A stretch of DNA of 64,000 nucleotides from Plantago ovata. Taxonomy: Eukaryota > Streptophyta > Magnoliopsida > Lamiales > Plantaginaceae. The notes beneath the pieces were generated by a model that searched no databases, was not told where the DNA came from, and saw only the letters and a list, made by a program, of their open reading frames with translations. Of the stretch, positions 44,491-54,591 are shown piece by piece. The stretch spans positions 79,098,753 through 79,162,752 of the forward strand of contig CM051456.1 in the NCBI GenBank assembly GCA_028274465.1. The letters run 5' to 3'. A program made the position numbers and the translations under genes. Each line of letters starts with the position of its first letter. Position 1 is the stretch's first letter.

Positions 44491-45349
44491 GTTGCTCAGT
44501 TTTCTCCGAAAATCATACTTTTCCAGACCTACTTTCTCACCTTTCTCTGTAGTTTCAGGTAGGAACTTCCCAGAGCCTGTTCTGGGGGTTCGTAGCTTAG
44601 GGGACACTTTTTCATAGCAGTTTGGAGCTTGTAGGATCGCAATTCTTCGGAGATTGACAACCTTCGGTAACATTGTATCTTACAGTTTATTCTACTTATT
44701 TTTTATATCTTTCAACATGTTTTCTTCTATGATTTCTGTTGATTGCATGCCTATTATGAGTAGCTAAACTTATCGTTGGTGGTAGTATGTGAATTCTTAG
44801 CGAAGGGAAGATAATCATGCTAATGGCTATATCGCGCATTATACTCCGTGTTATTGCTTTATTTCGATGATCAGGCTCAGCCTAAATTCTCGTATGTTGT
44901 ATTAATTATTATGCACAATTGGACCCTCGTCGACCTATACGCGAGTTTATCTTCGTAGTGTTGAATAATTACGGAACACAATAGGACAGTAGTGATTGAC
45001 TTGTCAGTACCTTTATCTTCGTAGTGCTTAATAATTGCAACAGGACATTAGATTGATCAAAGATCTCCATGCAAGACCGAGAAATTTATGCATGATTATC
45101 GACCCGTTATGCTTTGAAGGATCATACTATCACCAATCTCCATTATCTGCTAGAAACCCCTTTGCTATCTGTCTGCTGTTTTTATATTCTAAATTAGATT
45201 TGATAAAGCTAGTTATAGTCCTGAGAGAACGACACTCGAGTCATTCTACTGCTACACTACGGTTTTCGTTGTAGTCGTGGATTGCCTTTGGCTAAATAAT
45301 AAATATATTTGACTAAACCGGAACCCGACAAATCCGCGTTCATAAAATT

Positions 45350-45367
45350 GGCGCCGCTGCCGGGGAC
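45350..45367 (+). other. Primer-binding site, outer element
   Basis: TGGCGCCGCTGCCGGGGA, complementary to the 3' end of plant tRNA-Asp with one mismatch. The inner copy is perfect. Confidence 0.85.
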
Positions 45368-45490
45368 TATACTCCTTTTTTCTGTTTAATTTGTTTATAT
45401 TTTCAGTTTTCGATTCCTAATTCTATTAGTTTTAGTTTTCCTTTTTAATCTCTCTCTGATACTGCTTTCCTAGTCTATTACAGATAGTTT

Positions 45491-45587
45491 ATGCCACATA
45501 CACGATCTAAAGGAACACCACTTGCTGATTCAATTGCTGAGATCGACAGAGTCTACCACCAAAGAAGGCGACTACTCGAAAGGCGTG
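45491..45587 (+). pseudogene. gag: N-terminus of Gag, outer element (cut by the inner copy)
   Basis: ATG 45491 opens MPHTRSKGTPLADSIAEIDR and RVYHQRRRLLERR; the inner element then inserts (duplication GCGTG) and the frame resumes at 55869. It shows that the family's Gag starts about 55 residues before the MAEAR methionine used by the long ORF. Confidence 0.8.
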
Positions 45588-46170
45588 TGATGAATGTGTA
45601 TTTTACACTTTCATTCGAGTCTTTTTCACATATTTTAGCTATCCTCTATGTTAATTTACCTATATTTTAATGCATTTTATTAGAATAGTGTCACGTTTCC
45701 TTTTAGATTTTATTTTATAGGTTTTGGTTGAAATTCGAGGATTTCCGGGCAATTATATTGAAGTTGACAAGGAATTGGTGTTCCAGAAGCCTATTTGGAG
45801 TATCTGAAGGTTTCCGGATAGGATTTGGAGTCTAGGGGCCGAATCTGGAGGTTAGAAGGCTACTAGAAGACAGAAACCGAGTCCGAAAAGGGGAAGAAAT
45901 CCAAAAACGCGTCGAAAACGCGGAATTCCGCGAATTTCTCTCCGGGGCGAACCGCCGCAGAGGTGGGGCGAACCGCCCCACACCGGGCAAACCGCCTCGC
46001 GTGTGGGGCGAACCGCCCCACAATAATTCGAAGCCTATATATAGTTGCTCAGTTTTCTCCGAAAATCATACTTTTCCAGACCTACTTTCTCACCTCTCTC
46101 TGTAGTTTTAGGTAGGGACTTCCCAGAGCCTGTTCTGGGGGTCCGTAGCTTAGGGGATACTTTTGCATAG

Positions 46171-47569
46171 TGATGAACGTATTTTTGACGCGTTCATCTT
46201 GTCTTTTTTACCTTCTTTTGGTATCTTTTAGCCTTGTTTTTTGGTTAGTTTTGTAGAATAGTGTCACGTTTATTGTTTTCAGCATTTTCAGGCACTTAGG
46301 TACGAAATGGCATTTTTGGAGCTAAAAATGAGCGTTTTTGATAGGAAATGGCCCCGTTGAAGTTCCTTGATCTCCACGGCTTGTTCGTGAGTGTTTGAGC
46401 ATCAATAAGCATCGAGAAGGATGAGTCCAAGGCACCCGAGGGCCGTACGAGGGCAAAAAGATTGAGTTTGAAGACAAAAATCTGCCAGGAGCCAAGCTAA
46501 GCGCCTCGAATAGTGAAGCGCTCCGCTTCATTTTCCAGGAGCTTTGGCACAGCAGCCAAGCGAAGCGCTTGGAGGGCCAAAGCGCTTCGCTTGCCAAGCG
46601 CTCCGCTTGGCCTCTCCAGGCGGTCCGCTTGGCAGCAGTTACGTTTTCGGATTTTCCTTCTTAGATCTGATCTTCTGTTACTTTTTTGGATCTTTTTGAA
46701 CTGTAACTTCATTTTGGAGAGCTCCTAAGCCCCAAAACTCAGAGAAAACTCAGATTACATTGTATTTTAGCTTGGGATTCAAGGTTTTGATTGGGATTCA
46801 TCCTTTGTAATCATCTACGGAGAGGTTTTCTTTGCTTTCCACCGATTAGTGATAGCTTTGGTGGTAACTTGTATCACTCTCTTGTCTTGTAGTTTGATAT
46901 GATGTATTCTGATTATTATTCATATGAATTGATGTCTATGTTGATGAATATGAGTAGCTAAATCCTTTGTGTTGGTGGTAGAATGTAGAATATGCATGCT
47001 ATGGGTTATGTATATGCTTACATGAGATTGTGATTCAATCTTGCTGCAAATTCCTTCATATGATTCTTAGTTGCCTATAAATATATTCGAATTGAGTATA
47101 GTGACAAACTCTTGGTCAATGAAAGCTATAGGATTGTATGTTAGAGATTTGCAGCATGCTAGATAAATGGTGTTGGTGACAAGCACCTCTAAAGTATTGA
47201 TAGTGGTCTTTTATGATGTGTGTCTTAAAGTTACCTAGACGAGTTGCTTAGCAGACTTGATCGAAGGTTTTACGCACTGAACTTGTGAGCATATTCGTAA
47301 CCCATGCATGTGTATTTGATTTCTACCACCAACCGTTTTCCAAACTTGATTACAACAATCTGATTTCTCGTTGCTTTGTTCAAAGGAAACGATTCTATAA
47401 ACATTTGAACTCGTTGACTGAAATTACTAGCAAAAACCTCAAGCAAAGCCACGTTAGGTCCCGAGAGAACGACACTCGGGGATAACTTGCCATTGCACTC
47501 TAGTTTGTGTAGTGATAAGTGTTCTTAGGCTTTTAAACAAATTTAATTAGTGAAAAAACGACATCATCA
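46171..47569 (+). mobile_element. Solo LTR of a second, diverged family (1,399 bp)
   Basis: TGATGAACGTATTTTTGACG ... ACATCATCA, perfect duplication CATAG (46166-46170, 47570-47574). It shares short blocks with the Athila-like LTRs (GTGTCACGTTT, GAGAACGACACTCG), but most of it differs. It carries its own palindrome array at 46514-46633 with AAGCG-type arms. Youngest insertion of this nest. Confidence 0.93.
46514..46633. repeat. Palindrome array with AAGCG arms
   Basis: TGAAGCGCTCCGCTTCA (46514-46530), CCAAGCGAAGCGCTTGG (46556-46572), AAGCGCTTCGCTT (about 46580), CCAAGCGCTCCGCTTGG (46594-46610) and CCAGGCGGTCCGCTTGG (46617-46633). Same GCG-N3-CGC core as the other family. Confidence 0.92.
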
Positions 47570-48264
47570 CATAGCGGATTGGAGCTTGTAGGATCACAAT
47601 TCTTCGGAGATTGACAACCTTCGGTAACTTGTATCTTACAGTTTAATCTACTTATTCTTATTTATCTTTCAACATGTTTTCTTCTATGATTTCTGTTGAT
47701 TGCATGCCTATTATGAGTAGCTAAACTTATCGTTGGTGGTAGTATGTGAATTCTTAGCGAAGGGAAGATAATCATGCTAATGGCTATATCGCGCATTATA
47801 CTCCGTGTCATTGCTTTATTTCGTTTATCAGGCACAACCTAAATTCTCGTATGTTGTATTAATTATTATGCACAATTGGACACTTGTAGACCTCGACGCG
47901 AGTTTATCTTCGTAGTGTTGAATAATTACGGAACACATTAGGACAATAGTGATTGACTTGTCAGACCAATTATCTTCGTAGTGCTTAATAATTGCAACAG
48001 GACACTAGATTGATTCAAAGATCTCTATGCAAGACCGAGGAATTTATGCATGATTATCGACCCGTTATGCTTTGAAGGATCATACTATCACCAATCTCCA
48101 TTATTTGTTAGAAAAACCCATTTGCTATCTGTCTCCTGAGAGAACGACACTCGAGTCATTCTACTGCTACACTACGGTTTTCGTTGTAGTTGTGGATTGC
48201 CTTTGGCTAAATAACAAATATTATTTGCTTGAATTCGGAGCACGACATCCGCGGTTCATCAAAT

Positions 48265-48282
48265 TGGCGCCGTTGCCGGGGA
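48265..48282 (+). other. Primer-binding site, inner element
   Basis: TGGCGCCGTTGCCGGGGA, perfectly complementary to the 3' end of plant tRNA-Asp (established sequence ending GGCAACGGCGCCA). Confidence 0.92.
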
Positions 48283-48431
48283 CTATACTCCTTTTTTCTG
48301 TTTAATTTGTTTATATTTACAGCCTTAGATTCCTAATTCTACTAGTTTTAGTTTTTCTTTTTAAACTCTCTCTGATACTGCTTTCCTAGTCTGTTTCTAA
48401 TTCACCTTTCCTAGTCTGTTACAGATAGTGT

Positions 48432-48560
48432 ATGTTGCATACACGTTCTGCAGGAACACCGCTTGCTGATTCAATTGCTGAGATCGATAGAGTCTACCAC
48501 CAAAGAAGGCGACTACTTGAAAGGCGCGCACTAGAGGAAATAGGGTACCGATTTCTCTGA
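48432..48560 (+). pseudogene. gag: N-terminus of Gag, inner element, out of frame
   Basis: ATG 48432 reads MLHTRSAGTPLADSIAEIDR and on to ERRALEEI. A 2-nt deletion near 48545 then shifts it to a stop at 48558-48560. The main Gag frame restarts at ATG 48595. Confidence 0.75.
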
Positions 48561-48594
48561 ATCTCTACTCAGTCTTTTCAAGGAAATCGACGGA

Positions 48595-50589
48595 ATGGCA
48601 GAAGCTAGACAACTGAAAGCATGGGTTCAACCCACCAAGGATCGTATGAGGGGACCGGCGATTGTTCTTTCGTCTGCAACCCGAGATCTGGAGATCAAGA
48701 ACCACACATTCCAACAACTTTCGAGGTTCTATGGCTTATCAAGGGAAGATGTGATGGGGTACTTGCACGATATCGATGATTTCGTCAACCAACTCCCACG
48801 ACCCGGAGCTGAAATAACAACGGATGAGTTAAGGATGAAGATTTTTGCTATGGGACTTGGCGACCGACCCAAGACATGGTTGAGTTCTCTACCAGCAGGG
48901 TCGCTGGACACTTGGGAAAAGGTTTTTTCAGCTTTCATGGAGAAATACTTCCCTCACACTTTAACTACCGCGCTTAAGGCGCAAATCACTGGATTCAAGC
49001 AGGACTATGATGAGACCATCTACACCGCGTTCGAGAGGTTCCAAGATCTCATGAACAAGTGCCCTCACCACGGTTTTGAACTTTCTGACCTAGTCCAACA
49101 CTTCTACAATGGACTAACCTTCGAGAACCAACAAGTGGTGGATTTCCAATGCCGAGGCAATATTTGGGAGGAAACCGCAAAAGCCGTCTGGGTAGTTTTC
49201 GAAAGGCTTGCTAAGGGTTCGCAGTTCAAGGACCCAAGAGCAATGGTTAGGAGATGTGGACCTGAAGCTCCACCGACTCAAGAAGCCCCTATGTATAGGG
49301 GGAATGGGGATCAATTCGAGTGCTTTACCAACGAATTGAAGCAAGTCCTCAAGAGCGCCACCGGAACAACTGTTTCGAACGAAGTATGCCGAATATGCAA
49401 GAACTATGGGCATGGGGCTCATATGTGTAGATCGAAGTTGGCATACAATGATGGCAACTGGGCTCGAGGAGGCAAAGAAGAAGCCTTGGCTACGGAGTTT
49501 GGTACTCAAGAAGTTAGCTACGGACAAGACGGTAGGAATCCTCGATGTGGATTTTGGAGAAGGGTATTCCGAAACAATCAAGGATATGCACCGGCTAACC
49601 AAACTTATGGCCCTAACCGAGACCGTAGTAGGTTAAACTATGGTAATGACCATTGCGAAAACCCCGCTCCGAAAGAGCCACCGAAGTCGAAGTCGGCTCA
49701 ACTGATGGAGAACTTGCAAAAGATGGTCGATCACACACAAAGTTTTCTCAAACGTTATGAAGAAGATTCCGAGAAGACTAGGGCAAGGCTCGATAGGTTG
49801 GAAGAGAGCACTAGGCTTGCCCATCAAAATATGCAAGAATTGATCGATCGAGGAGCAAGTAGGGAACAAGGCAAGCTGCCTAGCAACACTGAGAAGTCGA
49901 TGTCCATTACCTTAGTGGGTGATCTACCTATTGAAATCACCATCAAGAAGGTTGCTAAGTGCGAGAGTTGCAAGAGGGAAATGCCCCCACAAGCCGAAGA
50001 AGAAGAGAAGGACCATGGTACTAACAAGAGTGAAGAGGAGCAAGAGGATGCCGAGCCACTCCTTCAAGGTTTCGATGTTAAGGTCGGGATTGGGGAGCTT
50101 GAAGATGTCCGAGCCACACTAGACACAGGATCCTACTCTAATGTGGTCCCTTTGAATGTTTTCGAGAAGAGTAACCTTGGAGAACTGACTGTGCATAAGG
50201 CTATTGTGCAACTGGCGGATGGATCCCTTGTGAAACCCGAAGGCGTTGTGAAGAATGTATTAGTCAAGATTGGTGAAGCCTCTGTCTACACCGATTTTGT
50301 AATTATGCCGGCGTCAGCACCAGGAACGGGGGATGTCATACTCTTAGGACGAACATTCTTGACTAAGCTACACTCCGTGATGGACATCTACCAAAGGACT
50401 TGCACTATTGAAGTAGATGGCAAGCAACATGTGTTGCAAGCCATATCCGATCCACCTGATCCACCCGATACTTCTAACACTATTGATTACAGTGGTCTTA
50501 ATGTCTATGTTCATTCTTATTCACAGGATCGAGGCATGGGAAGGAGATTCGTGAAGGGGAAGTCTAGTACCCTCAGAAAGAAAAGATAG
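48595..50589 (+). CDS. gag: Gag and aspartic protease of the Athila-like family
   Basis: Intact 664 codons, best preserved ORF in the window. Residues 30-205 are the gypsy gag (retrotransposon gag) capsid region: YLHDIDDFVNQLPRPG, TWLSSLPAGSLDTWEKVFSA, NKCPHHGFELSDLVQHFYNG. The CCHC zinc knuckle CRICKNYGHGAHMC is at 265-278. A helical stretch (about 360-430, DRLEESTRLAHQNMQELI) leads to the aspartic protease: catalytic LDTGSYSNVVPL with Asp510, VQLADGSLVKPEGV, and GDVILLGRTFL near the end. Gag builds the particle and protease matures it. No RT follows. The start at 48595 follows loss of the natural N-terminus; the stop leads into a leader with GC palindromes before ORF2. Confidence 0.9.
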   Translation: MAEARQLKAWVQPTKDRMRGPAIVLSSATRDLEIKNHTFQQLSRFYGLSREDVMGYLHDIDDFVNQLPRPGAEITTDELRMKIFAMGLGDRPKTWLSSLPAGSLDTWEKVFSAFMEKYFPHTLTTALKAQITGFKQDYDETIYTAFERFQDLMNKCPHHGFELSDLVQHFYNGLTFENQQVVDFQCRGNIWEETAKAVWVVFERLAKGSQFKDPRAMVRRCGPEAPPTQEAPMYRGNGDQFECFTNELKQVLKSATGTTVSNEVCRICKNYGHGAHMCRSKLAYNDGNWARGGKEEALATEFGTQEVSYGQDGRNPRCGFWRRVFRNNQGYAPANQTYGPNRDRSRLNYGNDHCENPAPKEPPKSKSAQLMENLQKMVDHTQSFLKRYEEDSEKTRARLDRLEESTRLAHQNMQELIDRGASREQGKLPSNTEKSMSITLVGDLPIEITIKKVAKCESCKREMPPQAEEEEKDHGTNKSEEEQEDAEPLLQGFDVKVGIGELEDVRATLDTGSYSNVVPLNVFEKSNLGELTVHKAIVQLADGSLVKPEGVVKNVLVKIGEASVYTDFVIMPASAPGTGDVILLGRTFLTKLHSVMDIYQRTCTIEVDGKQHVLQAISDPPDPPDTSNTIDYSGLNVYVHSYSQDRGMGRRFVKGKSSTLRKKR

Positions 50590-51722
50590 GCGAAGACAGG
50601 AGTCGAGTCAGAGACTTTAAACAATGGCGCTATCCGGGAGGCAACCCGGGGTTTTTATCGCTTTTTTTACCGCTTTATTGCATGCATTCATACTTGAACA
50701 ATTTGCCTTTCATATGTGAATTTGTTCGTTTCTGTGTCGTATGTGCTTATGTTGTGTTCGAGTGCGACTTTTCGAGTGATTTTTTGAGGAAAATGATTTT
50801 TCGGGGACTAAAAAAAGCATTTTTATTTCAAAAACGTTCGTCTCCCACCTCAGGAGTGGGGGGCGAATCGCCCCATGTCCAGAGCGCGCGCGCGCGCTCT
50901 GGACGTGCGGGGCGGTTCGCCCCAGAGGTGGGGCGAACGGCCCCACAGCCACCAGAGAGAAAAATCGGGGATTTCATCCCCAATCTCCCATTTTCCTCCA
51001 TTTTCATCTTCCTAACTCCAAAATTTCCTCCATATTCAAAATAACTTCCAATCTTCATAACTTCTTCATCTTTCCATCATTTTGAGTGTTCTTTAGCTTC
51101 ATTCGAAGCCCGTTACGTGCTCTATCTTTCTATCCGAACAAATTTCTTCCTAGCTCATTCAATTTCCGGATTTCAGGTATTATCACATGAACCCTAATTT
51201 TTACAATTTGGGGATTTTTTGATTTATGCTTCAATTAAGCTTGTATGATGTATGGGTTGATGTTTTATGTGATTAGATTCGTTATTCATTGTCAATTACA
51301 TGTTCAATTAGGCTTGGTTTGATGATTTGAGATTTTTGCTAATTAGATGATATATGTCTTGTTAGGGAAGTGTATCTCTTACTTTCATTCCATGCTTAAA
51401 CATGTGTTTGTTGATATGATAATGATGGATGTATTGGTAGAATGCATGATTGATGGAATTGAGGATTTATGCTAGATTTTTGATTTTTATGATATGGATT
51501 GAACCTTATGATTCAAGGCATTTGTTGTTTAGCAAGAGCATAATGTGATATGTTATTGTAGTAGTTACATTGATATATTGCGTATTGAATTAGCTAGACT
51601 AAACTTTGGGTTTTTCAGGAGTTGGATTTTTGAAAATATTGCTCGTTTGTTCACTCGTATATTTACATATGCATAGGTCTATTTTGCATCGTACAAGATA
51701 CTAATTGTTGTTTGTAGGAATC
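50590..51722 (+). other. Leader between Gag-protease and ORF2, with palindromes and a likely intron
   Basis: Palindrome array at 50853-50947, then a T- and A-rich stretch. A candidate intron of 541 nt runs from TTTCAG|GTATTATCAC (51177) to TTGTTTGTAG|GAATC (51717), ending 5 nt before the ORF2 ATG. The outer copy has the same layout with an intron of equal length. Confidence 0.55.
50853..50947. repeat. Internal GC palindrome array (inner element)
   Basis: GGGGCGAATCGCCCC; a 28-nt perfect palindrome at 50877-50904 containing 14 nt of alternating GC; GGGGCGGTTCGCCCC; and GTGGGGCGAACGGCCCCAC. Same core as the LTR arrays. Confidence 0.92.
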
Positions 51723-53027
51723 ATGGCACCGAGATCAAGGAGAGACGGCTCTAGCAAAAAGGGGAAGGGAGTAGCATCAAGCTCCCAATCATCTCACCAT
51801 ATGTTCGAGTTGTCTGTAGCTGCGATAGAGGTACGTCAAAGACTAGAGGCGGAGATGGCCGACGGAGGAAGGTCGATCATCCCAGATAAGAGGATTGACA
51901 TTCCCGAGTCCGCGGTAGATAGAGCGGGATATAGGGCGCTGTCACGATTGGGGTCACAAAGGAATTGGGCATGGTACAGTTACAACAGGTTGAAAGGTTA
52001 CGACGAGAGCCTCCTCCAAGAGTTCTACACTGGATACACGGATCTCGAGGAGAAGAATGGGGTGCTAGTCCGAGGCCTGATTATACCGTGGACACCAGAG
52101 TACATCTCTTCATTCATCCATTTTGGGCTACAAGAATTCACAGGGAGCGACCACGCCTACCTATATTCGAGGGCCTCTAGGGGGATAAGGAGACACATCA
52201 CAGACGTGATCTGCAACAGGGAGTACCGATATCCAGAAATCGGGGGAGAACTTGGACGGATCAGTTATAGCGACCTTAGCATTGAAGCTAAGGTGATGAT
52301 GAAATTTTGCATCTCCGACTTGATCCCTAGGAAGAATGACACATGGATTCAGCCCTACTACGCCGAGTTCCTCTACTGCCTCATAGACGGACATCAGATC
52401 GACATAGGGCACATTATGTATGAGGAGTACGAGCGCCACTGGGAAAAGAAGAGGAAGCCTTTCATCTTCCCAAGCTTCATCACAGCCTACTGCAAATATC
52501 ATGGGGTCGATGATATTGAGGAGGGGGATTGCGAGGTCGCTGCCCTTTCACCCTCGATCATTGAGGTGCAACTCAACAGGTATCAGTTGAAGAACCCCAC
52601 AGCTTCCGCTGCTGATGTAGGAGCACCATTCCAGCCAAATGATTCCGATCATGAGGATGCTATGGAGGCCGATGTTGGTGAAGCCCCTATCCCAGATATT
52701 CCGTTTGTCCATAGAGCGCCACATGCACCGCCTAGATCGCCAGAGGGGTCTAGAGGATTTGACTTCTCTGAATTCCGTACCTACCTCGACGGCCGTTTCG
52801 ACAGAATTGATGCCAACAACGCGGCCATGCGACAGGACCTCGACAGGCACATTGTCCAGCACAACCGCGATTGGGAGATATTCGAGGAGTATCGCCGAGA
52901 GGATAGGTAGCAAATGTGGGAGCAGCAACAGCTCATCCAGCAGCAGCAGGAGGCTCTACGTCAGTCCAATGAGCTCATGAACGACATGTGGAGTGACTTT
53001 TATGGGGATTACCATCCCGATGATTAG
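51723..53027 (+). CDS. ORF2 (env-position) of the inner Athila-like element
   Basis: ATG 51723 (MAPRSRRDGSSKKGKG) gives 395 codons to TAG 52908. The frame goes on for 39 more codons (MWEQQQLIQQQQEALRQ ... DFYGDYHPDD) to TAG 53027, so the first TAG is either a CAG mutation or a read-through point. The N-terminus is basic. Residues about 75-300 (RNWAWYSYNRLKGYDESLLQEFYTGY, VLVRGLIIPWTPEYISSFIHF, FCISDLIPRKNDTW, IDIGHIMYEEYERHW) follow the pattern of the putative plant transposon protein domain known from Athila env-position ORFs. A Pro-rich part and a C-terminal helix (FDRIDANNAAMRQDLDRHI) close it. No signal or membrane segment. Role unknown. Confidence 0.75.
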
Positions 53028-54591
53028 TCCTTCCACATGTCCACTCTCAGCCAACCGAGGCCAAACCGTTCGGTAACATCTAGTATCACTTCTTATTACT
53101 CATTCTCTTTTGCTAGGGGCTAGCTTAAGAATCGTAAGGGGGATGGGATGTGAACCATGATGTTAAGTATTGTTTGGCTTTGTGTTGATTAGCATCTTGT
53201 TCTTTGTTTGCATTTGCATTTGCACGTTTACCGCTTTCTTAGTTTTTTAGGTTGCATTCATTGCATTCACTACATTCATTCTAGGATAGTCTTGCATGTT
53301 TTATATGGAGTTTATTGCCGAATTTTTGAACTTTTTTATTGGGTAGATCAACTAACTATGCCATTAATCGTATGCTTCATCTCTATGAATTTGTTTGAGG
53401 TTTTTCTCGCTTGGCTTGTCACATTTATGTATTGCACTTAGTTAAACATGGTAGTCTCGACATCACTTAGTGGTGTTTTCTCTACTGCGGTTCATGAAGG
53501 CCTTTATAATAGGATGATGCATGTTAGGGTCTTATGGTTGTTTTCCCGAGTAATTATGTACCTAAGAGGCAACAAGTCTTCACCATGCTTTGAGATTGCT
53601 AAATGCCTAGGAAGGAGGTAGTGTGAGGTTGTGTGATCCTTTGTTTATAACCTATTCTTCCGAATAGGTTTGGGGAGGGGGTTACACCATCATTAGACTT
53701 GTTTCTGTTTTTCATTTTCGTATTGTGAGTTTATTTTTCCTTTTCCGTGAATTTTGTACTCCAACCTATTCTTTCGAATAGGTTTGGGGAAGTCGTGTGA
53801 GTCATTTTGTTTCTCTTTTTGTTATGCTACTGCTGGCTAGAAAAAAAATCGAAAAAAAAGAAAAATTTCCAGAAAAAAAAAGAGAAAAAGAAAAAGAAAA
53901 AAAGAATCTGGAAAGAAGAAAAAAAAAAGAAAAAAAAAAAGACAAGACCCCAAAAAAGCAAAGAAGGGTCCCAAAAAAAGAAAGCGAAATAGCAGTTTAG
54001 CAAAGTGTTGAGTCTTATTTTCCATTTTTGTAATGTTCGTAATCGTGTTTTTTATCTTTTATCTTTCTGTCTTAAGTGTCATCTGTTCTAGACCACCCTC
54101 ATCCTGCCATTTAGGAAGTGGTGAATAGCTTAAGACTTTACTTGAGAGATGGGTAGAATAGGGGAGTGTTGTCTTTTATAGGGAACCCTCCTTCGTTTGA
54201 TGAGAGCTAGTACTGGTTCGACCTCTTTTGAGGAAAGGTCTTAACATGGTGGAACAGCAGTAAGTCCTCAGTTTCATAGGCACGGGACAACCATTCGTAT
54301 CTTTGCATGCTTCATTACGTTGTCACTGACTAGGTCCAGGTAGAGAATGTTACGAGAGACTATCTTGTCTTGACATAAGTGCTTATGTGGATGTGTATAA
54401 GTCAATCCAGCTATTCTTCAACCTATATTCATGCTTTGATTTATATGGTTTTTGTTCATATCTTTCTTGGTAAATTCAGTAGATTAGTTCATTTTATTTG
54501 GCATGAGACTCCATTTTGTGTCTTGCATGTTTTTTGCATTAGAGTCTAGCTTAGTTGCTTGAGGACAAGCAAAGGTTCGGTTTGGGGAGTT
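53028..54591 (+). other. 3' non-coding region of the inner element: hairpins, A/G tract, polypurine tract
   Basis: Two copies of a hairpin AACCTATTC-N4-GAATAGGTT (53649-53670 and 53763-53784). An A/G-only-like tract follows (53840-53990) in which TTTCCAGA and TCTGGAAA could pair around a purine loop. The end GAGGACAAGCAA ... TTTGGGGAGTT (to 54591) is the plus-strand primer site. Lysine-rich readings of the A/G tract are not genes. Confidence 0.7.

Larger units (their letters stand above)
44079..45346 (+). repeat. 5' LTR of the outer Athila-like element
   Basis: Contains a 14-nt palindrome CACGGAATTCCGTG (44385-44398), a palindrome array (to 44472), TATATATA at 44483-44490 and a leader hairpin CCCAGAGCCTGTTCTGGG. 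Three related units (CTCGTATGTTGTATTAAT, CTTCGTAGTGTTGAATAA, CTTCGTAGTGCTTAATAA) start near 44899, 44953 and 45018. About 30 nt present in the 3' LTR are missing near 44270. The last bases are TTCATAA for TTCATCA. Confidence 0.92.
45588..48261 (+). repeat. 5' LTR of the inner element, interrupted by a solo LTR
   Basis: 45588-46170 plus 47575-48261, 1,270 bp in all, TGATGAATG ... GGTTCATCA. The palindrome array at 45940-46022 is longer than in its own 3' LTR. Confidence 0.92.

Noticed and set aside
47270..47485. Short ORFs in the 46171 solo LTR
   Set aside because: No domain, no conservation seen, entirely inside an LTR.
50682..51058. ORFs across the GC palindrome arrays (also 10430-10673, 18293-18713, 23963-24309, 44161-44562, 58119-58411)
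   Set aside because: Palindromes lack stops by composition; the frames are not conserved between LTR copies, and they occur in LTR or leader DNA.
53797..54025. Lysine-rich ORFs in both directions
   Set aside because: They are readings of an A/G tract repeated in the second element at 60570-60847; not genes.
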